Positions 43,135-55,155 of a DNA stretch of 64,000 bases are shown one piece after another (position 1 is the stretch's first letter; each line of letters starts with the position of its first letter). The stretch is from Isoetes taiwanensis. Lineage: Eukaryota > Streptophyta > Lycopodiopsida > Isoetales > Isoetaceae. Where the stretch lies: contig JAJEKV010000010.1 in assembly GCA_021234155.1 (NCBI GenBank), forward strand, positions 4,750,871 through 4,814,870, in the 5' to 3' direction. The notes under the pieces were generated by a model. The model did not search any database. It saw only the letters and a list, made by a program, of their open reading frames with translations, and was not told the origin of the DNA. A program made the position numbers and the translations under genes.

Positions 43135-44240
43135 TCAACTGTCATCGCTGCGGACGGGATCATAGATAGTAATCCTTATGTAGTCCTCATAGATACAGGT
43201 AGCTCTCATAATTTTGCATCTCCTAGATTGGCTGCTCTAATGAAGAACAAGGTATTGAAGTCTAAGCCAAGGCCAGTAGCTATGGCAAACGGCGCCATTC
43301 GGCACACTAAGGGGAGGAGGATCACCTTTGACATAGACCTTAGTGGGGTTAAGTGGCCGATGGGAGCAGAAGTCATGGATATCGGAAGATATGATCTGAT
43401 AGTGGGGATGGAATTTTTGAAGCCAGCCAAAGCCATGATTGATTGCGACCGGAATGAAGTCACCATGACGGCACCAGACGGCAGCAAGTTGATAGTGAAA
43501 GGTAAGAAGCTAGATTCTCCTATGCAGTGTATTTCTTTGAAGCAGCTAAGGAAGAGTATAGAAAGGAATAAGGTGGATTACATCTTGAGGATGGAATCAG
43601 TTGAGCCAGGCAAGCAGGGTGGAAGTGACCCAAAGGGAAATCAGTTGCCCAGGCAGATAGCAAGGCTTATCTCAGAGTTCAAGGATGTATTTCCGGATGA
43701 AATCCGGCAGCTGCCACCTTATAGGGGTGTGGAATGTGAGATCACATTGGCTCCGGATGCGAAGCCTACCAGTAAGGCGCCATATAGAATGAGCACCCCA
43801 GAATTGATTGAGCTCAAGAAACAGCTTCAGGAATTGCTCGAGCTTGGATTTATAAGAGCAAGTGTGTCTCCTTTCGGAGCACCTATACTCTTTGTGAAGA
43901 AGAAGGATGGGAGCTTAAGAATGTGCATAGACTATCGCCAGGTTAATAAGCAGACGATAAAGAACAAGTATGCATTGCCAAGGGCAGACGACCTAATGGA
44001 CCAGTTACAAGGAGCAAAGGTATTCTCTAAAATTGATTTGAGGTCAGGATACCATCAGATAAGAATAAAAGAAGAGAATATCCATAAGACCGCTTTCAGA
44101 ACGCGGTATGGTCACTTTGAGTTTGAGAATGCCCTTTGGACTATCGAATGCTCCAAAGAACGCGTTTATGCGCCTCATGAACGACATCTTGAGAGACTTC
44201 TTGGATGAGTTTGTTATTGTCTTCTTCGACGACATCCTAA
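43135..44240 (+). pseudogene. Gypsy protease and reverse transcriptase, frameshifted
   Basis: The protease catalytic triad region reads [10 protein letters not shown] just after the gag stop and in the same frame. Reverse transcriptase follows: [51 protein letters not shown] one-base insertion near 44127 moves the frame just before the conserved MPFGLSNAP. The catalytic FFDD motif (about 44226-44237) is in the shifted frame. The domain is otherwise well kept. Confidence 0.9.
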
Positions 44241-45298
44241 TCTACAAACAAGTCCCTTGAGGAGCATTGTCGGCATCTCGAAAGAAAGTGTTGGAGAAGT
44301 TGAGACGTCATCGGTTGTATGGGAAGCTCTCTAAGTGCCACTTTGCAACAAAGGAGTGGAGTACTTGGGGCATGTAGTAACATCCGAGGGAATCTCCACA
44401 GATCCATCTAAGATTGAGGCAATAGTTGATTGGCCAGCTCCAAGGAATGTGGCAGAAGTAAGAAGCTTTTCGGGTTGGCGGGATATTCTGTAAAGTTCGT
44501 GAAGGACTTTGCTAAGTGGGCGTCCCCCTTGTCGGACCTCACTAAGGCCAAGAAGATTAAGGATTGGACTAGCCATTGGGTAGAGAAAGTCCAAGCTTCT
44601 TTTGAGAAGCTTAAAGAGGCCCTAACGACAGCACTTCAATTGCTTGTCCTCCCGGATCCGAGTAAAGATAAGTTGGTAGCAACAGAGGCATTAAGCAAGA
44701 TAGCAACAGGGCAGTCTTGATGCAAGAAGGAAGGGTAGTCGCCTACGACTCGAAGAAGATGAACGACGCCGAGCAACGCCTACCCAACCCATGATCGGGA
44801 GCTGCTAGCCATTGTCGTGGCATTGAGGATATGGAGGCATTATCTGGCGGGAAGGAAGTTTCAGCTGGAATCGATCACCGAGCCTTCAAGTATCTTTTTC
44901 ACCCACCACTCCTCAACTTAAGACAAAGGAGGTGGATGGAATTCCTTTGAGGAGTATGATTTTGATATTATATATAAGCCCGGTAAGCTTAATGTTGTAG
45001 CAGATGCCCCCTCCGGGAGACCATTTCGGGACAAGGACGCATTGTAATGCGATTTCCACTCTTTTCGAAAGTGAGTTTGGCAAGAAGATTGAGGAGTCCT
45101 TGCCAGCGGGCGTGGACTTCAAGGAGGTATGGGAAAGCCTTTCCAAGGAAGCGAAGCGGATAAGGGAGGGAAGCCTTCAAGCATTATAAGAAGGAAGGCA
45201 ACCCGTTGTATCACAAGCATAAGTTGTGTGTGCCCGAATCATCGAGGGGGGTAAGGAAGTTGATTCTTCATGACACATAACAGCCCAATAGCGAGGGC
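44241..45298 (+). pseudogene. Gypsy RT thumb and RNase H, heavily frameshifted
   Basis: Pieces in all three frames match the connection and RNase H regions: [12 protein letters not shown]-like codons near 44360, FVKDFAKWASPLSDLTK near 44500, YDSKKMN near 44740, HDRELLAIVVALRIWRHYL near 44790, and DADALSRRP-like codons near 45000. The indels cluster in this 1 kb, which suggests decay or sequencing error and not selection. Confidence 0.8.
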
Positions 45299-46576
45299 AT
45301 GCCGGGCTTCATGAAGACCTATTTCAAGATTCGAAGCAGCTACTTCTGGCCAGGAATGAAGAGGCAGATAGCTGCATATATTCGGGACTGCCAGTTATGT
45401 CAGCAGACCAAAGCGGAGCAACTTCGGATTCCGGGTGCTCTTGAGCCATTGGGGGTGCCAAATGCAAAGTGGGAGGTCATAAGCATGGATTTCATCACAG
45501 GTCTCCCTAGAACTCTTCGAGGCAAGGATGCATTGATGGTTGTCGAGATAAGTTATCTAAGATGGCACACTTTGTGCCTTGCAAGACTCCCGACACCGCA
45601 TTAGATCTTCGCCAAGTTGTTTGTAAGGGAGATTTTCAGACTCCATGGCATGCCTCGGGAGATAATATCTGATAGGGATTCCAAGTTTATGAGTGCCTTC
45701 TGGCAGGACCTCTTCAGCACCATTCAGACGAAGCTCTCCATGAGCACGGCATATCATCCCCAAACAGATGGCCAGACGGAAAGGACGAATCGGATCATTG
45801 AAGACATGCTTCGGAACTATGTGTGGAACAAGCAGTCCAAGTGGGATGAGTACATCCACTTGGTGGAATTCGCCTACAACAGTGCCAAGCAGGAGTCATC
45901 TCAGATGTCTCCTTTTATGGTAAATTACGGGTACCAGTGCTTAACCCCGGATACCTGGCACAATCCTGTGTCCAAGGTAGAAGTATCCCAGCAGATGTTA
46001 GGGGATATGCAGCAGCTAGTGGAGGAAGTAAGGGGTTATTTATTGGCAGCAAGAAGTCGGCAGAAGAGTGTAGCCGACAAGCACAGGATCGTAAGGGAGT
46101 TTAAGGTAGGCGATACCGTTTGGTTGAAGATCAAGGTGAAGCAAGCCAAGCTGCGGATTGGGAGCTGCAAGAAGCTTGCCCCTAGGTGGGCTGGTCCGTT
46201 CAAGATTTTGGAGAGAGTGGGCTCTCAAGCCTACAAGTTGGATCTTCCAGCCCATCTTAAGGTCCACAAGGTCTTCCACGTAAGTTTATTAAAAAGGCAC
46301 AATCCTAACCCTGAGGAGGTTTTGGATACTCCAACCTTGTTGGAAATGACGGAGGAGCAAGTAGAAATAGTGCCTGAATTGCTTCTTGATAAGTCATTCA
46401 AGAAGACTAGGAGGTCTCAGTTCCTCCAGTATTTGGTTAAGTGGAAGCACTTACCCGTGGAAGATGCAACATGGGTATTGAAGCAAGACTTGGAGAAGCA
46501 ATACCCAGAGTTTATGAAGGAGTTTGATGGGCGAGTCGTCTCCGACTTGGTCGACCCCGACTTGCCAGGTGGTTAG
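45299..46576 (+). pseudogene. Gypsy integrase with GPY/F and chromodomain
   Basis: The first frame (45299-45604) has the zinc-binding CQLCQQTK region and the first catalytic Asp (ISMDFITGLP). After a shift near 45590 the second frame (45617-46576) has ISDRDSKF and the Glu within ERTNRIIEDML, completing the DDE set, then the WAGPFKI (GPY/F) block. The C-terminus FLQYLVKWKHLPVEDATWV is a chromodomain. In chromoviruses this domain directs integration towards particular chromatin. Confidence 0.9.
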
Positions 46577-47442
46577 CTAGTATGTTGTTAGTTAGCCTTA
46601 AGCCTGGCGCGTGCATTCTAGTTACTAGGGTGCATGTGCCAGAACCTTGGATCGTGTGGGCGATGATGGGATACGCCTTTAGGGCATTCTCTAGGCCACA
46701 CGCACCAAGAGGTGCGCATGACCATTAGGGTCATGTGAGTGAGGAATGAGGCATGGTGGGCGATGATGGGACATCGATCGGATGATCTCTATGCCACGAT
46801 GCGGGGGCACGCACACCGGCCGTAGGGAGGGTCATGGTGAAGGTTAAAGTGATCATCTTGCGCGATGATGGGATCGTGAGACGTTCCCTAGCTTCAAACC
46901 CGTGGGGCATGATGCACTAGGGGTTCTCGGCACCGTGTAACCGGGTACAAGGTAGCACTCGATCATGGGCGATGATGGGAGCATCTTAAATGATCATTAA
47001 GCTCAAACCAAAGGGCCATGATCTTGGGCAAGGTAGTAGGACAACCTTGAGTCATGTAGTTCGGCTCAAGGAGGTAAGGGGTGGTCCCCTAAAACCACAA
47101 ATTATTAACTAAACTAACGTAATGTGCTCCTTTTAAGGGGGCAAGTAGAAGGTGGACTTCAACGAGGAGCGCATTACGAGAAGATAGGGGAGCCATAATT
47201 TAGATTATGAACCCTAATAACTCTTACCATAATGTTTTGAATTATCGTGAAGAAATAACCGTGCTTAAGGCTATATAATTTTGTATAAGTACAAATATAG
47301 CCTAAATTTTTGACTTGAACTAATAAAACTTGATTGCTATAATAAACTAAAGGTTATGACATGTTGTTGCTTGTGCAGGCATAAGGTAGGTTCGTCACCT
47401 TAGCGCAATCTTGAGGGACAAGCATTGTCCTAAAGGGGAGAA
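46577..47442 (+). repeat. Gypsy 3' untranslated region with ~100-bp tandem repeats
   Basis: GGGCGATGATGGGA recurs at 46658, 46758, about 46860 and 46967, so a diverged unit of about 100-106 bases is repeated four times. After 47100 the sequence aligns to gypsy A at 22452-22803. The polypurine tract TAAAGGGGAGAA (47431-47442) abuts the LTR. Confidence 0.8.
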
Positions 47443-49087
47443 TGTGACGGTCCGGGGAATATACGCCATAAATACGATATATTCACGGATCCGTCACCAT
47501 ACAAGTCTATCTTCATAGCCTTGTATACCATAGATTGTGGCACTAGAGGGCATGGCTAAGTTATTCTTATAACTTAGCCAACCATAGGTTAAGCCATTAT
47601 CCACGTGGCCTTAACTTATTGGGGCACCGCCACCACGGGACTCACCCGATTGGTGCCGCGTGGCATCCTAGGTGGACCTAACTCATATAGGCATAAACCC
47701 TAACCCTAGACCTCTTTCCAGCCCTAGCACCCAGAGACTCACCTACTCGTTCGAAACCCCGTTTCGAACATCGTTTGCTGTGGCATAGACTGGTGCAGCA
47801 GCCCCGCCAGGGAGGTAGACCTCGCTTGGAGTAGGAGCGGCATCTCGTGAGCTCGGGAGACCATGGAGGCACACGGATCCGGAGGGAGAGCTTCGGGAGC
47901 GGTATGTGGGATAGTGGTTGTGATAGCTCATCTGGAAATTAGCATTCCAGATATGCTAGTATCTTGTATCTAGAGTAGAGCCATCCTAGAACCCATCTTC
48001 AACATCTTGAACCCTAATCAAGGAACCCTAACTATTAGTTAGATTTGTATGATTAGGTTAAGATGTTCTTCTTATGATTATTCTCATGATGTGATGATTA
48101 TGTGATGATGGTTGATCATGTTTGCTCCTCTTGTATTGGGAAGGGGGTAGAGACCTAGAGCCATGTGTAGTATGCTCCTAGAGTAGATCCCCTTAGTTCC
48201 TATTAGTTGCGGCTTTGTGCATAGGAGCCCACCAGGCTATTGAGGCTATGATATGACTCAGCACCCGGATAACGGGCTAGAGGGAAAGTGGAGGGAGGAT
48301 CCCCGCCGAGTGGGGGGGCCGGGGGATCCCATAGTGGGCTAGGCTTATGGTCGGTCACTGTTGTGGGCGAGCATGGGTCCGACACCTCACGGGGCAATGG
48401 TGTTGCCACGCCTCTCGAGAGCTGCAAGTGTTGGCTTGGCTCTCGTTTTGGGGGTTCGGTCAGTGCAGATGGTGTGTGTCGCCACGATTCTCTAGCATAC
48501 GGCACCTCTAGATCTGGGAAGGGGAGATGCAACCCTTCCTGCCTCATCGGACCAGGGAGATGCAACCTGGAGTAGTCCCGATGGGTGATGCCATGGGATT
48601 GCGTATCCGGAAGGCTAGAGTCCTGTCAGAGCCTGATCTAGCCCATCTGCAAAGTATGCACAGGAGGGGCGGATGGAGTGGTCAACCCTAGCCATTGTTC
48701 TAGGCCAGCCCTCGCCATTGCCATAACTCGGTCTGCTCTATCTTGAGGCCTAGCCGGTCAGTCATCCTCCTTACGAGTCCGAGCCGGGGTAGGAGCTCTC
48801 ATGTTTTATGGTTCGTGATTATCATCTTTGCCTTGGATTATGAGTGATGCACTACCCTTCGAGGTAGTATTTGTATATGTTGATGCTAGTTCTGACGTGT
48901 TATCGCTTCCGCTGTTATAGGAGCCCATAGGGGAAGGGCGCGCAAGACACCTTCGTGTTCCCTTCCCGCACTAAGAGTCACCTCAGAGTGCGGGGTAGAC
49001 GAAGGGCCCATGCGGTTGCTGAGCCGGATGGGGGATTTCCTGCCGAGTGTACGGCCGGGCGCCGTACGTTTAGCAGGGAGCGTCACA
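47443..49087 (+). repeat. Gypsy 3' LTR
   Basis: 1,645 bases with the same termini as 29728-31373. Confidence 0.93.
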
Positions 49088-50240
49088 CCTTTTAAATACT
49101 TCAACACCCTTTTTGCTGCCATCCAGTGTATTTTGCAGGGATTACTACACCTTCTGCTGAGAATGTTTACAGCATAGCTTATATCAGGCCTTGTATTGTT
49201 GCTCAAATATAATAGACAACCTATTAGAGCTCGATAGGGAACCTGTTGCATATATTTGAGTTCTTCTGCATCAGCTATAACATTCAAGGTTAAGTTATGT
49301 CCTGGCACAATAGGGGTTCTAGCAGTGCAAGCATCCTGCATATTAAATTTCTTCAACATGTTCTCTATGTGTCCTCTTTGTTTTAACTTGAGAACTTTAT
49401 TTTTCCTGTCTCTTATGACTTCAATACCCAGAAACTTCTGCAAAGGCCTAGATCTGTCATTTTGATTTCTTGCAAATATTTAAAAGTTTGACAGAATTGG
49501 CAACCATAATACAATCATCCACATACAAGGCAATAATGCAAAATTCATCTTCCACTTTGTATCTATATAAATTGCCATCATTCTGTAATTTCTCAAAACC
49601 TTGCTCCCTAAGCAAAGTATCCATACAAAGATACCACTCTCTTGGAGCTTGCTTAAGACCATATACTGCTCTATTCAATTTCCAAACTAAATTTTCTCCT
49701 TTCTCACAACCAGATGGCTGTTTCATAAAAATATTTTCTTCCAAAGTTGCATTTAAAAAGGCAGTTTTCACATCCATATGATGTATTTCAAAGTCAAGGG
49801 CAGTTGCTAGACTTAATAAAAGTCTTATGCTAGTGAGCTTTACTATAGGAGAATATGTCTCATCATAGTCTTCACCCTGTTTTTGTGTAAATCCCTGTGC
49901 AACCAAACGTGCCTTGTACTTCTTTGTACCATCTGCATTAGACTTAATTTTGAATATCCATTTACTGCCCACTATATTTTGTCCAGCAGGTTGTTCTACC
50001 ACATCATATGTATGAGTATCAATAAAGGAATTTAATTCATCAATCATGGCATTTTTCCACTGTTTAGCATTAGAGCTTTCCAAGGCTTGCTCAACTGTTC
50101 TGTGCACTTCCACATCTTCTATTATAGCCATAATCTGCTCAACCACATCTGTTTCTTGTTCTTGCTCAAGCCTCTTGCTTCCACCTGAGATATTTCTGCC
50201 ATAAGCTTCCTGATCAAATTGAATTTCATCTTTAAGTCTT
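49088..50240 (-). pseudogene. Copia reverse transcriptase
   Basis: The minus-strand frame has KWIFKIKSNADGTKKYKARL, AQGFTQKQGEDYDETYSPI, HHMDVKTAFLNATLEENIF, LNRAVYGLKQAPREWY and the catalytic YVDD (about 49520). A break near 49450-49457 separates the downstream QKFLGIEVIRD block, which runs on to the gypsy insertion site at 49088-49092. Apart from these breaks it is close to consensus. Confidence 0.92.
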
Positions 50241-50922
50241 TGTGCTTATGTTCTTCTTTTCCTAGTCTTTTTCTCTGGCACTTCATCATTTTCAACCATT
50301 TGTGTTTCTGCAGGTTCAGATTCAGCCCTCTGTACTTGTGCCATATTTTCTTTTCCTTTGTTTTCATTGTTTTCCTCCTTCTCCTTTGCATAATCAATTT
50401 GTTTGGTTGTTATTTCTGTAGATTTGACAACAACAACCTTTTCAGTGATTTGATGTCTATTTTGATAAAGGACATCCTCACAAAATATCACATCCCTACT
50501 AATAATGATATTTTTGTTTTCTGGAGTGAAGATTCTATAACCTTTTGAGTAGCCTACCAAAAACCCAATTTCAGCCTTGGCATCAAGTTTCTTTCTAAGC
50601 TCATCTGGTTTATGTACATAGGCTAGGCATCCATAAACCTTGAATTTGTCATAATTGATTTCTGAATCTTCACTATACCACATCAAATCAGGAATGTTTC
50701 CTTGTAAACTTGAAGAGGGTAATTTATTTTGTATGCTATTGGCAGTCAACAGGGCTTCTTCCCACAAATAGTTAGGTAATCCACTATTTTTAATCATTGA
50801 CCTAACTGCATTCATCAAAGTCCTATTCCTTCTTTCTGCCACACCATTTTGCTGAGGACTATATCTACAAGTTAATTGTCTTTTAATGCCATTAGCTATG
50901 CAAAAACTTTTAAATTTGGCTG
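50241..50922 (-). CDS. Copia integrase, C-terminal part
   Basis: The frame resumes to the left of the inserted DNA transposon, with SFCIANGIKRQLT, the catalytic Glu region YSPQQNGVAERRNRTLM, then YLWEEALLTANSIQNKLPS and the FLVGYSKGYRIF block. The upstream catalytic Asp residues are at 59174-59636. A stop at about 50246 precedes the reverse transcriptase frame. Confidence 0.9.
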
Positions 50923-50957
50923 CATTAGAAAAAAAGTGGGGTCTCGTGGTGTCCCCA
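50923..50957 (+). repeat. Left terminal inverted repeat of the DNA transposon
   Basis: Starts CATTAGAAAAAAAGTGGGG and matches the inverted right end at roughly three quarters of positions. The outer bases CATTAG could partly be target sequence. Confidence 0.75.
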
Positions 50958-51569
50958 TAAGAAATGACTTATTTTATTTTTACCTCATCTTACTTTTTTT
51001 TTAGTTGGTGTTTTCGAGGGGCAACCAAAATTAATTCGAATTTGGGGATATCTATATGTCCAATGTATTTTTGCCACGTTACCACATAAAAATCCTTAAG
51101 CAAATCCACGGGAAATTCTCACGAAGAACGAAACCCTTCCTGCTCGTGTGCTTAGATTGTGCATTCGTGTTGCAGATTCAGGCTCCCCTTTGCCTTCGAA
51201 TTTATTGCTACCAAGATACAAAGGTTCGTGATCCAAGGAATGCAGTTATTTTTCTCCAGGTATCATTCTTTACGTAAGTCAGATTTGCCCTCCGGTTCTA
51301 GTTTGGGGATTGATCTCTAAGTTTGAATTTCATTTCCCACACACAAGAATTTGAATTTTTGAATATGTTTTGAGCCCTAAGATTTGAATTCAAATTTCCC
51401 ACACATCATCAGATATATAACAGTGATGGATCCCAATTGTAAGATTTTTGGCCTGTTCTTACCATGGTTCAACTTAGAATTGTCCTTCCTTCATTGAGAA
51501 TATGGAAAAGCAAGCACTTCTACAAATTTGGGCAAAGAAGGAAAGAAGATCGATTTGAATGCTTTGCGA
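50958..51569 (+). other. Upstream region of the putative transposase gene
   Basis: No long ORF. ATTCGAATTTGGGGA (51036) and ACATTTGAATTC-like repeats (51330-51400) recall the right subterminal TTCGAATTTTTGAAGGGG, so short subterminal repeats may be present. An upstream exon is possible: the main frame stays open for about 70 bases before its first ATG. Confidence 0.4.
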
Positions 51570-54122
51570 ATGAGTGGAGCTAAAAATTATGACATTTGGG
51601 CTGTAGGAGAACTGTACCCACGAAATCCTGTGACAGGAAAGCATCCTGATTTCACTTGTTTAACAGGGCTTGTCAAATTCGTGTGTGAAGGGCGGGCAGG
51701 GCTACTTGGCTACTGCGAGAGCATGGCATTCCATAACATGGAATTGACCATTCACATTAATAGACTTTCATATTCTTTGCAGCAGAAAGAAGTGGAGTCT
51801 TGTAATTTGAAAAAGGAAATTGAAGAAAAGGAAAAGTTAATTCATCAATTGAAAAAGAGAGCTTTACAATTGGAACAAGATGTTGGAATTTGGAGATTTG
51901 TTGTCAAACAAGCAGAGAATGACAGGAATTCAGCAGCAAATAATGCTAAGCAAATTAAGGCACAGGTCTGCATGCTGGAAAGGAGGTTAGATAGATTAAA
52001 AAAAACAGCTTTTGGGCTTAGAGAAAGGAAGAGGAAGGTGAAGCCAATCAATGAGTTAAATATTCGATGTGGGGCTTATCGTAGGAGAATATATGCCATC
52101 AAGCAAGTATTGGAGACAAAGAAAAGCAATGATGGTGTACGAGATAATGTTGGTAAAATTGTAAGGAGCATTGCTTCAAAGGAGGAGATTTTAGCGATGC
52201 TAAATGCACCAGGAAACAATGACTTAAGAAAGTCTGTTATTAACATGGTTATTAGTGAAGTATGCTCTACAATAGATGTTGACAAGGTGCAAAGTATTTG
52301 TGATTCGGCTGGAATAAGCAATGCAGCTTATAGATTGCTATGCAAGCCATTTTATGATGCATTAAAAACATTTGGAACCAATAAAGTAATTGTTCCAAGG
52401 CCACATTATGTGAGTAAAGTAAGAACAAGAAGGAACATTATGATCGGAGAAATTTTAGGAGGAATGCACTCCATAAATTGTAGTCCACCGATCTCAAGCG
52501 AGCTGGAAGGACCTCAAATAGGTACGAAGACAACTAGATCAAAAAATGGTAAGAGTACTAGATCTAGAAAAGGTAATGATAAGACTAATAATTCTGCTAT
52601 GATCAGTCTTAATGAAAGAAATAACTTATGGTTTGACCTTGAAAATGTCTTGAAATTTATGGTGGTGTTTTACAATTTACATGAGGATGATGTTGATGGG
52701 CAGCTGCAAGTGTGCTTGAAGCTTGATGAAATGGAGCTTACACACAAAGTCAAGTATGAGAGAGTATCATTGACGTTAATGAACATGGCATTCTCCCCCG
52801 ATTATGAAAAGCAAAAGCTGTTGAAGAAGAAAAAGAGAGAGGCTGATTGGTTTTCCGTCCAATCGGAAGACCATACGTGGTGGTTAGGGCTTTTCCAAGT
52901 TCGAAAGGAGAATTTTGAAGTGTTAAAGTGGGTGTTTGATCAAACGAACATTCCCACGCTAATTGACAGCTATAACCATGGTGAGAAATTGATTGTTGAA
53001 GGGTTTGGGTCATTTTGTGTTAACTTCCATATGGCTTCCGATCTGAAAACAGAGAAGGCCATGTATGGAATTGCTTCCTCAGGGGCAAAGACTACCAAGA
53101 TGTGCTTATATTGCTGCGAGACATTGAAAGACACAAGCACTGGTCGTGCAAAAAGTACTTTGAGGTGTGACCAAGGTCTTCCACCTACTCGGCATACAAA
53201 AGATACAGAATTCAGGCCAATACTACCAATTCCATTGGACAGGGTACATTTTTGTACACTTCATGCTTTAGTTAGGATAGTTGAAAAAATGATTTTTCAT
53301 TCAGAATTATTTGTTTGGAACATTAGGGATGAGAAAGAACGAAAACAAGGAATCGAGCGTATTGAGAAAGTTTTATCCGCTGCTGGTTTACATGGCGGAT
53401 GTGTTACATTAGAAGTAGACACCAAAAGGTCAGCTAATGGAAGAAGTTCTATTCCAGCAAAGGTATCCATTGGAGGTGAGAAGGCAAATCGTTTCTTATG
53501 TCAAAGTGATGATAAGAAAGGCTTGTATGATTTTGGTAAGAAGTTGATAGATGCAGAATTAGACAAGACCAACAATGCATCCACAAGAAAATGGATTGCA
53601 TAGAATACTTTGTCCGACCTAAACGTGCTGCTACAAAAGAGCTATTTTACAGCAGAGGACAAGCAGAATTTTCGAGTGACAGTTAATGCATTCACAAAGG
53701 CATACATTGATGCATGGGGAGAAAGCGAAGTTACGCATTACATACATATAATTTATGCTCATGGACCTTGGTTTGCGGATAAATATGGAAGCTTAGCCAT
53801 ATGGAACACCCAAGGCATGGAAAAGTCGCACAAGCAGGCTAAGATGGCTTTCAATCGGAAAACTCAGCGTGGTGGAGGCTATGATTCTCGTCAATCCAAT
53901 CCATTGCTGCAAATGGGACAATGGTTTTATCGAGGAGTGCTTGCGAGACACGAGGAGAATTTGGCAAGGCGTGCATCTCCAATAGTTCATAATGCACTTG
54001 CAGAAGCTATGAAGAAACGAAGACAAAGAGCTTGGAGAAATTCTGAAGCTAACAACAGTATGATAGAATGGAGAAGGAAACGACGAAGGATTGGAAGCAA
54101 ATATTCTCTTCCATTATTCTGA
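51570..54122 (+). pseudogene. Putative transposase, one in-frame stop
   Basis: The frame from ATG 51570 runs 677 codons to TAG 53601-53603, then continues in the same frame to 54120, so one stop splits a protein of about 850 residues. The N-terminal part has a coiled coil (residues about 70-150). A basic linker follows, then a core with FDLENVLKFMVVFYN, LKLDEMELTHK, CLYCCETL, RVHFCTLHALVRIVEKM and, after the stop, NTQGMEKSHKQAKMAFNRKT. The D, D(RVH) and E residues in the last three conserved-looking blocks could be a DDE/RNase H-type triad; this is inference. The C-terminus is basic (EWRRKRRRIG), suggesting nuclear targeting. No named family is recognised. Confidence 0.6.
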
Positions 54123-55155
54123 TCATGCCAACACCTTCAATGGGTAAGCACTTGTTAGTTTGAGTTTGAATTTACTTTAGTTGCTGATTGAAAGTGTAAT
54201 GACTTAACACGCTGGTACATTTTTGCAGAGATAGTAAAGAAGCAAGGATGTGCAGGTTCAGTGCATGGCACGTTGATTAACAGGGCAAAATTGTTGATTA
54301 GAAGTATAAAGTTCTTGTAATATATGATATATAGAGGTCTGTAATATATATGGAAAGAATTTGGAAGAATTTGAAAGAATTTGAAGCTTAGTGCATAGTG
54401 TGCAGGTTCAGTGCTTGGTGTGCCCTGTTAATTTCAAGCTTAGTGCTTAGTGTGCTTGAATGTGCAGGTTTAGTGCTTGGCACGTTAATTGTATCGGGTT
54501 TAAAAATTTTGAAGCCATTGATGTCTTCGAGTCTTATGTGACTGGCCAGACACACAGATTACTGTCAAACTTGCTCCACCTTCAATTTAAACGTCTCTTT
54601 TGCCCTTCACAAAAAACAGCAATACTTTTCTTTTCTCATAGTGGAAAGAATTTGAAAGAATTTGAAGCTTAGAACTTGAGGGAAAGTTGTGCCTTTTATG
54701 AACTTTTTATGAGCATTTGTGATACTAAATTTGATAGATAAATATGAGCTTGTGAATCCTGAAGTTTACACAGAATGATACAATACATTGTGAATCTGGC
54801 TTTTACAGAAAAATACCATACATAGTAGTCTATTATATTATATTGGAAGCATGTTTTTACAAAAAGTCGTGCATGCATAAGCCTTGCACTCTTGTGAGTC
54901 TGGATCTTACAAAAAGATACAATACATAGCCTATTATATTATATTGGAATCCTGTTTTTACAAAAAAAAATGCATGCATAAGCCTTGCACTCTTCTGAAT
55001 CTGGTTCTTACAGAAACTACCATACATAGCCTACTACATTAAGTTGGAAGACTGTTTTTACAAGAAAACACTTGCATGCAAAAGCCCTACACGTTTTTAC
55101 ACCTGTTTTTTTAAGAAACATCAAAACACAGCTAAACTCCCATATCTGCAGCCGA
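54123..55155 (+). repeat. Tandem repeats between transposon genes
   Basis: AGAATTTGAAAGAATTTGAAGCTTAG recurs at 54355-54390 and 54648-54672. A unit of about 105-120 bases containing CTTGCACTCT, TCTGG, TACAGAAA/ACAAAAAG, CATACATAG and ATTATATTGGAA occurs about three times over 54760-55090. No gene. These may be transcript ends or transposase-binding repeats. Confidence 0.65.

Larger units (their letters stand above)
29728..49087 (+). mobile_element. Ty3/gypsy chromovirus with extra genes, nested in copia
   Basis: LTRs at 29728-31373 and 47443-49087, initiator-Met primer site at 31375 and a purine tract at 47431-47442. Target duplication GCTTT (29723-29727) and CCTTT (49088-49092), one mismatch. 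The internal region is 16 kb, far more than the 4-5 kb needed for gag-pol. The surplus lies upstream of gag: a Helitron ending at 37843, a histone H3-like gene, a duplicated GC-rich block and an unknown ORF. The pol is broken by frameshifts. Confidence 0.93.
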
